From an uncultured Erythrobacter sp. (GTDB lineage Bacteria; Pseudomonadota; Alphaproteobacteria; Sphingomonadales; Sphingomonadaceae), in NCBI GenBank assembly GCA_947488755.1, contig CANLAD010000001.1:1564247-1628246 (forward strand): 64,000 bases of DNA, written 5' to 3'. The stretch's first letter is position 1; every line of letters starts with the position of its first letter. The notes beneath the pieces are model-generated. The model did no database searches, was not told the origin of the DNA, and was given only the letters and a program-made list of their open reading frames with translations. Position numbers and translations under genes: made by a program. Shown here one piece after another: positions 19,910 through 29,140 of the stretch.

Positions 19910-20313
19910 GCTTGTCGCTCCCCTCTTCCCGCTTGCTCGATCTGGCCGCGAAGGCCGAACCGATCAGTTTCCCTCAGCGCCGATCGCACCCACGACTTCC
20001 CCGTCGCCACCACCCGCGCGAACGGGGGCAGCGCGCCAATCTGATCGAAGGCGCGGGGGCAAACGGCATGTTTGATGGCCCCGGGTAATATCCGGGAAGC
20101 AGGCGCGAAGCTAGGGCTTTTGTAGGGAAATCACGGGATTACTTGGTAAATATCTGTTTAAAATAGTATTTTTGAAGCGGGTTGAATGCGCCAACGCGCT
20201 CTCAAGGGCAGCAGCGCTCCTCGAATTCGCTTTGTAAGTCGCTGATTTTTCGCGAGTCCGCCAAAACGATACCGGACGATTCCCAGCCGGTCCCGCAAAA
20301 TCCCCGTTGCGCC
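19910..20313. other. 404-base intergenic region upstream of the dcw cluster
   Basis: No convincing gene lies here. It separates the same-strand lipoprotein gene (20314-21177) from mraZ and must hold the main promoter of the cluster. It contains an AT-rich patch around 20120-20175 in otherwise GC-rich DNA. On the minus strand there are several G-rich tracts (GGGTGG, GGGGAAG, GTGGGTG, GGGAAG, GGGGAG) between 19910 and 20040. These could include MraZ operator repeats, but spacing and consensus are not clear enough to name a site. Confidence 0.6.
20146..20161 (-). promoter_or_regulatory. Putative CtrA box upstream of mraZ
   Basis: On the minus strand the sequence is TTAA-N7-TTTAC, one base from the CtrA consensus TTAA-N7-TTAAC. 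It lies in an AT-rich patch about 240 bases upstream of the mraZ start. CtrA control of division genes is known in other alphaproteobacteria; for this locus it is inferred from the motif alone. Confidence 0.28.
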
Positions 20314-21177
20314 TCAGCCGCCAAATGCGAAGTGCAGCACGTCGATGATCGCATCTTCGGATGCGTGGTCTTCATTCTCGCCGTGATCATCGGCATGGTC
20401 GGCGGGATTCGAGTGCCCGGTGGCCTCGAACGCGAAGGCATCGGCAAGCAGGGTCAGGCGACCCTTTCCATAGATGCACTGCGCTGCGACGCCATCGCCA
20501 AGGATTGTGCAGTCCGCACCGGCTCCGCCTCCTTGGGTAAGGCGCACCTCTCCCGCCAGCGAAATCGGCAGCGTCGCATTTTCAAGCGCCACTTCGCGAG
20601 AAATTGGCTGACCTTCATCGAACACCACCTTCAATCCCCACCGTGCCACCACCGGCGGGATGAGCGCGGTATCGTTGGGACGGCGCGGATCGCCCAGCGG
20701 AACATCGTAGTGCCCCGTGAGCGCCGGATCGAGCATGAGCAGCAACTCGCCCCCTTCGCGAACCCAATCATCAAGCGCGACATTGTCCGCCGGAGAAAGC
20801 CCGCGGGGCTGGATCACGGCCAGCCGGTTCAGATCCGCCAGTGGATCGATATCCGGCGCGTCGGGCGTCAACCCTTTCATCGGAGAAAGCGTGTCGAGCA
20901 TTTGGACAGCGTATTCCCGCTCCAGCGCCTCTCGCTGCCAGGTCACCAACGCTCGGCCACTGGCCAGCGTGCCGACATCGGTTCCAAGAGGCCAGAACAG
21001 CGGCAGGCTGGTCATCAAACCGAGCGCGGGCTTGTCGCTCGCGTTCCCCGAGGATAGCGCGGCGACCGGCATCGGCTTGGGCGCCAATCGCGCAGTATCG
21101 ACCGCTGAGTTATCGGGTTCATCGCCGCACGCGACCAGCATCGCCAGCGCGGCCACAATAGCGGCGGACCGGATCAT
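20314..21177 (-). CDS. GldG-like (ABC-transporter auxiliary) lipoprotein
   Basis: The N-terminus is a lipoprotein signal with lipobox LVAC, so the mature protein should be anchored by its cysteine. The body resembles the uncharacterised GldG/ABC_transp_aux domain, in which a glutamine-amidotransferase-like fold lacks a catalytic triad. The telling segment is VIQPRGLSPADNVALDDWVR followed by GGELLLMLDP. The C-terminus has a His/Asp/Glu-rich patch (HADDHGENEDHAS) that could bind metal. No ABC ATPase or permease partner is nearby. It is three bases downstream of the next gene, so the two are probably co-transcribed. Exact function unknown. Confidence 0.55.
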   Translation of the reverse strand: MIRSAAIVAALAMLVACGDEPDNSAVDTARLAPKPMPVAALSSGNASDKPALGLMTSLPLFWPLGTDVGTLASGRALVTWQREALEREYAVQMLDTLSPMKGLTPDAPDIDPLADLNRLAVIQPRGLSPADNVALDDWVREGGELLLMLDPALTGHYDVPLGDPRRPNDTALIPPVVARWGLKVVFDEGQPISREVALENATLPISLAGEVRLTQGGGAGADCTILGDGVAAQCIYGKGRLTLLADAFAFEATGHSNPADHADDHGENEDHASEDAIIDVLHFAFGG

Positions 21178-21180
21178 GGC

Positions 21181-21582
21181 TTAGCGCTGCGGAGGTGGAG
21201 CATCGGCTGGCAACTGGCTCTGCTGCGGCGCGGGCTCGGATGTCGGCAAGTCCAGCGGTTCGGGCGTGGGCGTGGGGGTCGGCGTAGGTTCGGCGGGAAT
21301 GTCGGGGACGATGCCCGCATCGGCAAGCGGGTCGCGCTGCGGGGGGGCTTCGGTCGGCTCGGTGGTCGGAGCCGCTTCGGGGACCGCGGCCTCCTCAGCC
21401 TGGTCGGCCTGACTGCCGATCACGCTGGCAAGGGCTACCAGCAACACCATCGCGCCAATCCCGAACAAGCCGATCTGAAGCCGTTGCATCGCTTCGGTTT
21501 GCGTGCCGCCAAGCGGCGCGGCTTCCGGCGGAGCGTCGGAGGCCTGGCCAGACACGCGGCCCGGGAAGGTATCGCCTTTCAT
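21181..21582 (-). CDS. Membrane-anchored proline-rich protein of unknown function
   Basis: The 133-residue product has one hydrophobic segment (LQIGLFGIGAMVLLVALASV) at about residues 31-50. A Pro/Thr/Glu/Ala-rich tail with a PTPTPTPTPE run follows. The N-terminal part is short and polar, so the likely topology is cytoplasmic N-terminus and extended periplasmic tail, able to span part of the periplasm. It ends three bases before the GldG-like lipoprotein gene and probably forms a two-gene unit with it. No family is recognised. Confidence 0.6.
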   Translation of the reverse strand: MKGDTFPGRVSGQASDAPPEAAPLGGTQTEAMQRLQIGLFGIGAMVLLVALASVIGSQADQAEEAAVPEAAPTTEPTEAPPQRDPLADAGIVPDIPAEPTPTPTPTPEPLDLPTSEPAPQQSQLPADAPPPQR

Positions 21583-21618
21583 GTTCGTGACTCTAACTGT
21601 GCGAGGCTGGCCTGTCGA

Positions 21619-22632
21619 TTAATCGCGCTTCAGCCAATCGAACGCGGGCAGCCCCTTCGCCGCAAGCCATTCCGGATTGTAAAGCGTCGAGAGATAGCGA
21701 AAGCCGGTATCGCAAAGGATCGTCGCAACCTGCGGTTTCTCGCGACCTTCGGCGACCAGATGTCGCCCCAGCTCGATCGCGCCCGCAACGTTGATGCCCG
21801 ACGACAGGCCCAGGCACAGCCCCTCTTCGCGCAGCAGCCGCTCGACCCAGACCATGCCGGTTTCATCCGATATGCGAAACTGCGTGTCGATCGGCGCGCC
21901 TTCGAGATTGGCGGTGATGCGCCCTTGCCCGATACCCTCGGCGACCGAGGAGCCTTCGCCCTTCAATTCGCCGTGTGCGTAGTAGTTGTAAAGCGCCGCG
22001 CCGTGCGGGTCGGTAAGCGCAATGCAAACATCGGGGTCTTTCTCTTTGAGCGCCATTCCGACCCCTGCGATCGTGCCACCCGTGCCAGCCGCGCAGGTAA
22101 AACCGTCGATGCGCCCACCGGTCTGCTCCCACAATTCAGCTGCCGTTCCCTCGATATGCGCGCGGCGATTGGCGGTGTTGTCGAACTGCCCGGCCCAGAT
22201 CGCGCCTTCGGTCTCCTCCGCCATGCGGCGCGAGACATGCTGGAAGTGGCAGGGATCGGCATATTTGGTAGGCGGCACGGTTTCGAGCCGCGCACCAAGC
22301 GCCCGCAACGTGTCCATCTTCTCGCGGCTTTGATTGTCGGGCATGACGATGACCGTCTTATAGCCCAGCGCATTGGCGACCAGGGCGATGCCGATCCCGG
22401 TATTGCCTGCCGTCCCCTCGATAACCGTGCCGCCGGGCTCGAGCTCGCCGCGCTCTTCGGCGTCGCGGATCATGTAGAGCGCCGCACGATCCTTCACACT
22501 GCCGCCGGGGTTGGCGAATTCGCACTTGCCCCAGATATCGCACCCCGCCGCCTCGCTCGGCCCGGCAAGGCGGACGAGCGGCGTGTTGCCGATGAGAGAA
22601 AGTGTATCGCCGAAAGGCTGCGTGATGTTCAT
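21619..22632 (-). CDS. cysK: Cysteine synthase (O-acetylserine sulfhydrylase, PLP-dependent)
   Basis: Fold-type II PLP enzyme that makes cysteine from O-acetylserine and sulfide. The PLP lysine lies in NPGGSVKDRAA near residue 41. GTAGNTGIGIAL, the glycine loop AAGTGGTIAGVG and the C-terminal LGLSSGINVAGA are family motifs. Start at 22632 (337 residues), where INITQPFGDTL-type similarity begins; the frame extends 12 codons further without support. A cystathionine beta-synthase-type activity cannot be excluded, but there are no CBS domains. Confidence 0.88.
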   Translation of the reverse strand: MNITQPFGDTLSLIGNTPLVRLAGPSEAAGCDIWGKCEFANPGGSVKDRAALYMIRDAEERGELEPGGTVIEGTAGNTGIGIALVANALGYKTVIVMPDNQSREKMDTLRALGARLETVPPTKYADPCHFQHVSRRMAEETEGAIWAGQFDNTANRRAHIEGTAAELWEQTGGRIDGFTCAAGTGGTIAGVGMALKEKDPDVCIALTDPHGAALYNYYAHGELKGEGSSVAEGIGQGRITANLEGAPIDTQFRISDETGMVWVERLLREEGLCLGLSSGINVAGAIELGRHLVAEGREKPQVATILCDTGFRYLSTLYNPEWLAAKGLPAFDWLKRD

Positions 22633-22673
22633 ACGAGCAGACCTAGGGAGCGAGCGGCCCGCCCGCAACGCAA

Positions 22674-22991
22674 TCAGTCTTCCGGAGCAATCGTGACCTT
22701 CAGGCCATCGAGTTCGCTATTGAATGGAATCTGACACGAAAGGCGCGAATTTTCCTTCCGATGATCGGAGGATTCCAGCAGATCGTCCTCATCCTCGCTC
22801 ATCTCGGGCAGCTTTTCCTTAGCACCTTCCTCAACAAACACATGGCACGTTGCGCAGGAGCAGCACCCGCCGCACAGCGCCAGCAGCTCGTCAAAGCCGT
22901 TGTCGCGGATCGCTTCCATCACCGTCAGGCCGTCCTCGACCTCGATCTCGCTCGTTTCTCCTTCGCGATTGGTGACGACCAGCTTGGGCAT
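22674..22991 (-). CDS. 2Fe-2S ferredoxin, adrenodoxin/putidaredoxin type
   Basis: Small electron carrier of 105 residues. The cluster motif C-x5-C-x2-C appears as [10 protein letters not shown], and the fourth ligand is in RLSCQ near the C-terminus. Two extra cysteines sit inside the loop, CC where relatives usually have small residues. The acidic stretch [12 protein letters not shown] is typical of the partner-binding helix. The ATG at 22991 is preferred because a GGAAGG site lies 6-7 bases upstream; an ATG two codons earlier is too close to that site. It is divergent from the DNA glycosylase gene. A role with a P450 or in Fe-S assembly is possible but not shown. Confidence 0.87.
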   Translation of the reverse strand: MPKLVVTNREGETSEIEVEDGLTVMEAIRDNGFDELLALCGGCCSCATCHVFVEEGAKEKLPEMSEDEDDLLESSDHRKENSRLSCQIPFNSELDGLKVTIAPED

Positions 22992-23097
22992 GGGCATTCC
23001 TTCCTGTCGGATGATTGGGCGCAAGGTCTTGCGCTTGGATTAGTTCGCGGCTGCGCTAGGACGTTCCGAATATCAAGACAAGCCGGGGATTGGGACT

Positions 23098-23715
23098 GTG
23101 GGATTAACGAGGTCGGCGATCGAAAGTGGGCTGGATGCGTTGGCCAGCGATGATCCGCACGTCGCGGCGGCACTCGCCCGTGTCGGCTATCCCGAACCGC
23201 GCATTCGCGAGCGCGGATACATGACCCTGCTGCGCACCATCGTTGGCCAGCAGGTTTCGGTCGCGGCGGCAAGTTCGATGTGGGCCAAGCTGGAGGCGGA
23301 ACTCGGCGCGGGTTTCGCCCCCGGCGATCTCCTCGCGCGTGACTTCGATACCCTTCGAGCCTGCGGGTTGTCCCGCCAGAAACAGGGCTATGCACGCTCG
23401 CTGTGCGAACTCGTCGAAGCGGGCGAGTTGGACCTGCGCACCCTGCCTGGCGAAGATGAAGCGGCCATCGCCGACCTCACGAAGGTCAAGGGCATCGGGC
23501 GCTGGTCGGCGGAAATCTATCTGCTGTTCGCCGAAGGGCGCGCCGACATCTGGCCCGCGGGCGACCTCGCCGTGCAGGAGGGAGTCAAGCGCCTGCTCGA
23601 CCTGGCCGAGCGGCCCAAGGAACCCGACACCCGCGATATCGGCGCGCGCTGGGCACCGCACCGGGGCGCGATGGCGATCTTCACCTGGCACTATTACGCC
23701 AATCCCGCACTATGA
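23098..23715 (+). CDS. DNA-3-methyladenine glycosylase, AlkA-like HhH-GPD family
   Basis: Base-excision repair glycosylase that removes alkylated bases. The helix-hairpin-helix motif is LTKVKGIGRWSAEIYLLF, and the conserved catalytic aspartate lies downstream in WPAGDLAVQEGVKRL, the arrangement of the HhH-GPD superfamily. At 205 residues it is the short form lacking the N-terminal beta domain of E. coli AlkA. It starts with GTG at 23098. No iron-sulfur cysteine cluster is present, which argues against MutY/Nth. Confidence 0.88.
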   Translation: MGLTRSAIESGLDALASDDPHVAAALARVGYPEPRIRERGYMTLLRTIVGQQVSVAAASSMWAKLEAELGAGFAPGDLLARDFDTLRACGLSRQKQGYARSLCELVEAGELDLRTLPGEDEAAIADLTKVKGIGRWSAEIYLLFAEGRADIWPAGDLAVQEGVKRLLDLAERPKEPDTRDIGARWAPHRGAMAIFTWHYYANPAL

Positions 23716-23792
23716 ACGCTTGTGCGCGTGCACGCCGTGTATTAGCAATCCAACACAGCTTTCCCTGGCTTGAATTGGAGAGGATCACAGCC

Positions 23793-25865
23793 ATGTCCCG
23801 CATCACCAGAGCCCTTCGTATGCTCGCAACCGGAGCCGCCGCCAGCGCGCTCATGCTGCCCGGCTATGCCAGCGCCGATCACCATTCCACCACCGGAGCC
23901 TCGATGACCCAGACCGCCGAAATCGCCCCCCTGATCCCGCGTGAAGCCCTGTTCGGCAATCCCAGCCGCGCGCAGGGGCGCATCAGCCCGGACGGCAAGT
24001 GGCTGAGCTGGCTGGCCCCTGAAAACGGCGTGCTCAACATCTGGCTCGCCCCCGCCGATGATCCGGATAATGCGCGCGTCATCACCAGCGCCGACGACCG
24101 ACCGATCCGCGAGCATTTCTGGGCGCCGGATTCGCTCTCGGTCGGCTATATTCAGGACAAGGGCGGGGACGAGAACTTCCTTCTCTACCGCATCGATGTC
24201 GAGACGCTGGAGGAGACCACCCTCACTCCGTTCGAGAATACGCGGGTGCAGATCATCGGATCTTCCGAAACGATCAAGGACAAGATCCTGATCGGCGTGA
24301 ACAACCGCGATCCGCAATATCACGACGTCCACCTGCTCGACCTCAACACCGGCGAGATCGAACTGGTGTATGAGAACAACGCCTATGCCGGATTTATGGC
24401 GGACGACACGCTGACCTTGCGCATGGCGATGGCGCAGAATGAGGCCGGCGGCACCGACTATTTCCGCGTCAATGACAACGTGGTTGAGGACGAGCCGTTT
24501 GAAACCACGGCGATGGAGGATTCGCTCACGACCTCGCCGGCAGGCTACACCACCGATGGCTCGATCCTCTACTGGCTCGACAGCCGCGACCGAAACACAG
24601 CGGCGCTGTATGCGCAAGATACCGGCACCGGCGAGCGCGAACTCATCGCCGAGAATGACAAGGCCGATATCGGCGGCACGATCCGCGATCCGCAGACCGG
24701 CGTGGTTGAGGCGTATTCGGTCAATTACCTCAAGAACGAATGGACCGCGACCGATCCCGACCTTCGTGATGCCCTCGCGTTTCTCGATGACCGGCTCGAG
24801 GGCGAATGGGGCATATCCAGCCGCACCGACGACGACCGCACATGGATCGTGTGGAACGACACCGTCTCGGCACCGAGCAAGACCTATATCTACGACCGGG
24901 ATGCAGGCACCTTGACCGAATTCTACGTCTCGCGCCCAGAGCTTGAAGGTGCGCCGCTGATGCCGATGCACCCGATCGAGATCGCCAGCCGCGACGGGCT
25001 GACCCTGCCCTCCTACCTCACCCTGCCGGTCGGCAGCGATGCGGATGGCGACGGGCGGCCGGACGAGGCGGTGCCGATGATCCTGTTCGTCCACGGCGGC
25101 CCGTGGGCGCGGGATGGCTACGGACAGAACCCGGTGCACCAGATGTTCGCCAATCGCGGCTATGCCGTGCTGTCGGTCAATTTCCGCGGCTCAACGGGCT
25201 TTGGCAAGGACTTCCTCAACGCGGCCAACAAGCAATGGGGCTTGAAGATGCACGACGATCTGATCGACGCGGTCGATTGGGCGATTGCTGAGGGCATCGC
25301 GATCGAGGATGAGGTCGCGATAATGGGCGGTTCCTATGGCGGCTACGCGACGTTGGCTGGCCTCACCTTCACGCCGGAGAAGTTTGCCTGCGGGGTCGAT
25401 ATTGTCGGTCCGTCAAATCTGGAAACCCTGCTTTCGACCATCCCGCCCTACTGGGCGCCGCTGGTGAAGATCTTCCACGAACGGATGGGCGATCCGAATA
25501 CCGAGGAAGGCAAGGCGCTGCTGCGCGCTGCTTCGCCGCTCTACAAGGCCGACCAGATCACCAAGCCGCTGCTCATCGGCCAGGGCGCCAACGATCCGCG
25601 CGTGAAGCAATCCGAATCCGACCAGATCGTCAGCGCGATGCAGGAAGCGGGCATTCCGGTCACCTATGTCCTCTATCCCGACGAAGGTCATGGCTTTGCC
25701 AAGCCTGCCAACAATATGGCTTTCTGGGCAATCACCGAGAACTTCCTCGCCGAATGTCTGGGCGGTCGCGCGGAAGGGTTTGGCGATGTGCTCGAGCCCT
25801 CGACGGCAGAAATCGTCGAAGGCGAGGAATATGTGCAGGGGCTGGAGGACGCGCTTGGGGGTTGA
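23793..25865 (+). CDS. Secreted S9 family prolyl-oligopeptidase-type peptidase
   Basis: A signal peptide (basic start, [12 protein letters not shown]) is followed by a beta-propeller-like N-half and a C-terminal alpha/beta hydrolase domain. The catalytic triad is visible: Ser in GGSYGGYA, Asp in [10 protein letters not shown], His in PDEGHGF. This is the dipeptidyl/acylaminoacyl peptidase (S9C-like) pattern, so it likely trims peptides in the periplasm or outside the cell. The ATG at 23793 has GGAGAGG upstream; an in-frame ATG at 23712 overlapping the glycosylase stop would bury the signal peptide. Length is 690 residues. Confidence 0.9.
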   Translation: MSRITRALRMLATGAAASALMLPGYASADHHSTTGASMTQTAEIAPLIPREALFGNPSRAQGRISPDGKWLSWLAPENGVLNIWLAPADDPDNARVITSADDRPIREHFWAPDSLSVGYIQDKGGDENFLLYRIDVETLEETTLTPFENTRVQIIGSSETIKDKILIGVNNRDPQYHDVHLLDLNTGEIELVYENNAYAGFMADDTLTLRMAMAQNEAGGTDYFRVNDNVVEDEPFETTAMEDSLTTSPAGYTTDGSILYWLDSRDRNTAALYAQDTGTGERELIAENDKADIGGTIRDPQTGVVEAYSVNYLKNEWTATDPDLRDALAFLDDRLEGEWGISSRTDDDRTWIVWNDTVSAPSKTYIYDRDAGTLTEFYVSRPELEGAPLMPMHPIEIASRDGLTLPSYLTLPVGSDADGDGRPDEAVPMILFVHGGPWARDGYGQNPVHQMFANRGYAVLSVNFRGSTGFGKDFLNAANKQWGLKMHDDLIDAVDWAIAEGIAIEDEVAIMGGSYGGYATLAGLTFTPEKFACGVDIVGPSNLETLLSTIPPYWAPLVKIFHERMGDPNTEEGKALLRAASPLYKADQITKPLLIGQGANDPRVKQSESDQIVSAMQEAGIPVTYVLYPDEGHGFAKPANNMAFWAITENFLAECLGGRAEGFGDVLEPSTAEIVEGEEYVQGLEDALGG

Positions 25866-25939
25866 GACGCCATTGTGCCATGACACGCGCCCCAGCCCGG
25901 TTTAAGCCGACAACATAACAAACCGGGAAGGGGCCGCGC

Positions 25940-26761
25940 ATGGCGCAAGACACAACCAACCAACGCCGCAATATCTTCATAACCGGCGGCGCGTCCGGCA
26001 TCGGTCGCGCCATCGCGCGCCATTTCGGTGAGCGCGGCTGGTTCGTCTCGATCGCCGACATCAACGCGACGGGGATGGAGGATACGCTCGGCTTGATCGA
26101 AGGCGGTTTCAAATACTCGCACAATCTCGATGTGCGCGACCGGGCGGCATGGGATACCGCGCTCGAAGCGGCGGCGACGGCCGGCGGCGGAAGAATCGAC
26201 GTCGTCGTGAATAATGCCGGCATCGGCACTGGCGGATCATTGCACGAGCTTGAAACCGAAGAGATCGACCGCTGCCTCGATATCAATCTGAAAGGCGTGC
26301 TGTACGGCGCACAGGCGGCCTATCCTTATCTGCAGAAGACCGCGCCCGGCTCGGCATTGCTCAACATTGCCAGCGCGGCAGGTATTGCGGGATCGGCGGG
26401 GATGAGCGTCTATTGCGCAACCAAGTTCGGCGTTCGCGCGGTCTCGGAAAGCCTCGATGCCGAATGGGCGGATGACCGGATCACCGTTGCCTCAATCTGC
26501 CCCAGTTTCATCGAAACCCCGCTGCTGGACGGCACCGGCAATCGCGGCTCGAACGAGCAGATCCGCGACCGGGTGAAGGCTGCGGGTCTGGAAATCACGC
26601 CGGTCGAGGAAGTGGCGCAGGCCGCCTGGGATGCGGTCCACGGCGACAAGCTGGACTATTACGTCGGCAAAACCGCGCGGCAGATGGCGTTCGGCAAGCG
26701 CTGGATGCCGGGGCGGGTCCGCAAGCAGCTCAAGACCAGCGCGCGTCCGCTGGGGCGTTAG
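25940..26761 (+). CDS. Short-chain dehydrogenase/reductase (SDR)
   Basis: Classical SDR oxidoreductase of 273 residues using NAD(P)H. The cofactor loop is TGGASGIGRAIA near residue 17, NNAG lies in the middle, and the catalytic serine and YxxxK are in IASAAG and YCATK. The aspartate after the second strand (SIADINATG) suggests NAD preference, though this is a rule of thumb. A GGGAAGGGG site precedes the ATG. The substrate cannot be read from sequence. It is convergent with the pterin dehydratase gene six bases away. Confidence 0.88.
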   Translation: MAQDTTNQRRNIFITGGASGIGRAIARHFGERGWFVSIADINATGMEDTLGLIEGGFKYSHNLDVRDRAAWDTALEAAATAGGGRIDVVVNNAGIGTGGSLHELETEEIDRCLDINLKGVLYGAQAAYPYLQKTAPGSALLNIASAAGIAGSAGMSVYCATKFGVRAVSESLDAEWADDRITVASICPSFIETPLLDGTGNRGSNEQIRDRVKAAGLEITPVEEVAQAAWDAVHGDKLDYYVGKTARQMAFGKRWMPGRVRKQLKTSARPLGR

Positions 26762-26767
26762 CTCTTC

Positions 26768-27070
26768 CTACACCAACTCATCGATGGCGCGGGCCATCTT
26801 GGCATCGCGCATCGACAGGCCGCCATTCGCGCCCGCATCGTGCGTGGTGAGCGTGATCTCCACCTTCGCATAGACGTTGGACCATTCCGGATGGTGGTCA
26901 TGCCGGTCCGCGATCAGCGCCACGCGGCTCATAAAGCCCCAAGCTTCTGAGAAATCCTGGAATTGAAAAGTGCGGGTGATCGCCTTGCCTTCGCGCGCCA
27001 GCTTCCAGTCGGGGCGGTCGGACAGCAGACGTTCGCGTTCTTCTTCGTCGAATTCGGGGACGCTCGGCAT
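26768..27070 (-). CDS. phhB: 4a-hydroxytetrahydrobiopterin dehydratase (pterin-4-alpha-carbinolamine dehydratase)
   Basis: Small enzyme that recycles the pterin cofactor after phenylalanine hydroxylase, also called PCD/DCoH. The active-site signature DRHDHHPEW with adjacent [14 protein letters not shown] is diagnostic. The 100-residue length is normal. No phenylalanine hydroxylase gene is in the window. It is convergent with the SDR gene and divergent from ccmA. Confidence 0.92.
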   Translation of the reverse strand: MPSVPEFDEEERERLLSDRPDWKLAREGKAITRTFQFQDFSEAWGFMSRVALIADRHDHHPEWSNVYAKVEITLTTHDAGANGGLSMRDAKMARAIDELV

Positions 27071-27129
27071 TCGGCTTGCTCCTTCACGGTCGGGACGGTT
27101 GTGGGCGCTTGCGCTTTTGCCTAACGCAC

Positions 27130-27759
27130 ATGGCGATGCAAGGTTCTCGCGTTTCCACCATTACCGCTTCAGGAATTCGCGCCGAGACCCTGACCTGCCG
27201 ACGCGGCGATCGAGTGCTGTTCCGGGGATTGTCGTTCGAGCTTGGCGCGGGCGAAGCGCTTCACATTACCGGCGCGAACGGGACCGGCAAGACGACGCTG
27301 ATCCGCGCTCTTGCCGGGCTGACGAAGCCCTACGCCGGGACTGTTGAACGGAACGGCGACATCGGCCTGCTCGATGAACGCAGCGCGCTCGATCCCGACT
27401 GGCCGCTGGGCCGCGCGCTGGCCTTCTGGACGAGCATTGATGGCGACAAAGCGAGCGATGCACCGGCGGCTCTCGGGCTGGAGCCGCTGCTCGACGTGCC
27501 CGTGCACTACCTCTCGACCGGACAGCGCAAGCGCGCCGGGCTGGCGGTGCTGCTGGGACGCGGCGCGCCGATCTGGCTGCTGGATGAGCCGCTGAGCGGG
27601 CTGGACGCGAGCGCTATCGAGCAGGTTACGACGCTGATTGCGGCACATGTGCGCGGCGGCGGCATCGCCCTGATCGCTTCTCATCAAGGGCTCGCGGTCG
27701 AGGGCCTGCAAACCCTCGCGATCGAAAACTATACGCCCGCACCCGAGCCGGCTGCGTGA
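27130..27759 (+). CDS. ccmA: Heme exporter ATPase CcmA
   Basis: ABC ATPase of the CcmABCD system that handles heme for cytochrome c maturation (system I). The Walker A is [16 protein letters not shown], the signature is [12 protein letters not shown], and Walker B is [12 protein letters not shown]. The 209-residue length fits CcmA. The start may be 27130 or the second ATG two codons later. The stop overlaps the ccmB GTG start (GTGA). ccmC and the rest of the ccm genes are not adjacent, so they are presumably elsewhere. Confidence 0.92.
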   Translation: MAMQGSRVSTITASGIRAETLTCRRGDRVLFRGLSFELGAGEALHITGANGTGKTTLIRALAGLTKPYAGTVERNGDIGLLDERSALDPDWPLGRALAFWTSIDGDKASDAPAALGLEPLLDVPVHYLSTGQRKRAGLAVLLGRGAPIWLLDEPLSGLDASAIEQVTTLIAAHVRGGGIALIASHQGLAVEGLQTLAIENYTPAPEPAA

Positions 27760-28406
27760 TTGCGGCACTGCTCAGACGCGATCTTGCGCGATTCTTCCCC
27801 TTCGCCGGGAGCGGCGCGGCGCTGCCGGTGGTGTTCTTCGTTGCGGTGGCGATGCTCTATCCGTTTGCGGTGGGGCCGGACGCAAATCTGCTGGCGCGCA
27901 CCGGCGGCGGCGTGGTCTGGATCGCGGCCTTGCTGGCAGCAATCCTGCCGCTGGAGAAACTGGTCGCGCGCGATATCGAGCTGGGCGTATTCGACCAGCT
28001 GCGCCTGCGCGGTGTGACCGAGGAAGTGATGATGGCGGTGCGCCTTGCCGCCCACTGGCTGAGCTTCGGCCCGCCGTTGATCCTCGCGACCTTCCCCGCC
28101 GCCGCACTGCTCAATCTCGACGGGCCAAGCCTGCATCTGCTGCTGCTCGGCCTGCTGGCAGGCACTCCGGGGCTGGCGGCAATCGGCCTGACGATTGCCG
28201 CGCTCACCGCGAGCCTGCGCGCTGGAGCCGCGCTGTCGGGCCTATTGCTGATCCCGCTCGCGCTGCCGATCCTCATTTTTGGCGCGGGCGCACTGACACG
28301 GCAGGATCAGGCGAGCCTCGGCTTCGTTGCGGCGATAAGCCTCGCGCTGGTGGCCATCGCTCCCTTCGCCGCCGGGGCCGCGATCCGCGCTGCCAGAGAG
28401 GTCTGA
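27756..28406 (+). CDS. ccmB: Heme exporter membrane protein CcmB
   Basis: Inner-membrane partner of CcmA, 216 residues with about six transmembrane helices. The N-terminal RRDLARFF segment and the LPLEKLVARDIELGVFDQLRL loop match the CcmB family. The GTG start overlaps the ccmA stop. The C-terminus (LVAIAPFAAGAAIRAAREV) reappears in diverged form about 800 bases downstream at 29141-29227, pointing to a past recombination event at this end of the gene. Confidence 0.92.
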   Translation: MIAALLRRDLARFFPFAGSGAALPVVFFVAVAMLYPFAVGPDANLLARTGGGVVWIAALLAAILPLEKLVARDIELGVFDQLRLRGVTEEVMMAVRLAAHWLSFGPPLILATFPAAALLNLDGPSLHLLLLGLLAGTPGLAAIGLTIAALTASLRAGAALSGLLLIPLALPILIFGAGALTRQDQASLGFVAAISLALVAIAPFAAGAAIRAAREV

Positions 28407-28410
28407 ACCC

Positions 28411-29106
28411 ATGCGAGCACCCGAGAGCCAGCGCCGGGCGAACATCCTGCTGGGCCGCATCGCGCTCGCGCTGCTGGTGTTCAGTATCGCAGCGTTCGGA
28501 CTGAAAGCCGCGATCCATACCGAGGTTCAGGTGCGCTACACGCCGCTGGTGATGGTCCACGCGGCAAGCATGCTTGCATGGCTCGGCCTGCTGGCCAGTC
28601 AGGCGTATCTCGCCGCAGCGGGCCGGTTCGCGATCCACCGCGCGCTGGGCAAGTCATCGCTCGCGCTGGTGGGCGTGATGACGGCGACGGGCCTCGTCAT
28701 CTCCTACAATATCGGCCAGGAGCTCGGTCGGGTCGAGGTGACGATCGTCAACATCGCCGCCTTCCTGACTTTCCTGCCGCTCTACGCCGCCGCACTATGG
28801 TTCGCGAGCCAGCGACGCATCGCGGAACACCGCACGGCGATGCTGATCGGCACGCTGGCCTTCATGACGCCCGCCTATGCTAGAGTGACGCAGGTTCTGG
28901 AACTACCCGACCCGGTCGCCATCGCGATCCAGCCGCCGATCACAATTGTTGTGGCGCTGGGCTATGACTGGATCACGCAGGGGCGGGTGACGAGGCCGAC
29001 GCTGCTGATGCTGGCCTTTTCTGTGGCGGTGGTCGTGGTGATGGGAGCGGTGCTGTTGGCCTTCGTCCCGCTCGGCGGATCGCTTCCGGTGTCGAGCCGG
29101 GAGTAG
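28411..29106 (+). CDS. Polytopic membrane protein of unknown function
   Basis: Product of 231 residues with about seven hydrophobic helices and short polar loops. A positively charged N-terminus precedes the first helix, and two histidines fall in helix-flanking segments (MVHAASMLAWLG, FAIHRALGKS), reminiscent of heme-binding or DUF2306-like membrane proteins, but no family can be named. It starts five bases after the ccmB stop with GAGG as ribosome site, so it is likely co-transcribed with ccmAB. It is bracketed by ccmB and a diverged copy of the ccmB tail, suggesting that it came in with a recombination event. Confidence 0.65.
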   Translation: MRAPESQRRANILLGRIALALLVFSIAAFGLKAAIHTEVQVRYTPLVMVHAASMLAWLGLLASQAYLAAAGRFAIHRALGKSSLALVGVMTATGLVISYNIGQELGRVEVTIVNIAAFLTFLPLYAAALWFASQRRIAEHRTAMLIGTLAFMTPAYARVTQVLELPDPVAIAIQPPITIVVALGYDWITQGRVTRPTLLMLAFSVAVVVVMGAVLLAFVPLGGSLPVSSRE

Positions 29107-29140
29107 CCGGGTTCTTGGCGAGGCGGGATAGGGTGAGGCG

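Noticed and set aside
23742..25139. Minus-strand frame of 465 codons opposite the S9 peptidase
   Set aside because: The plus strand encodes a complete peptidase with signal peptide and triad; the antisense frame is a codon-bias artefact.
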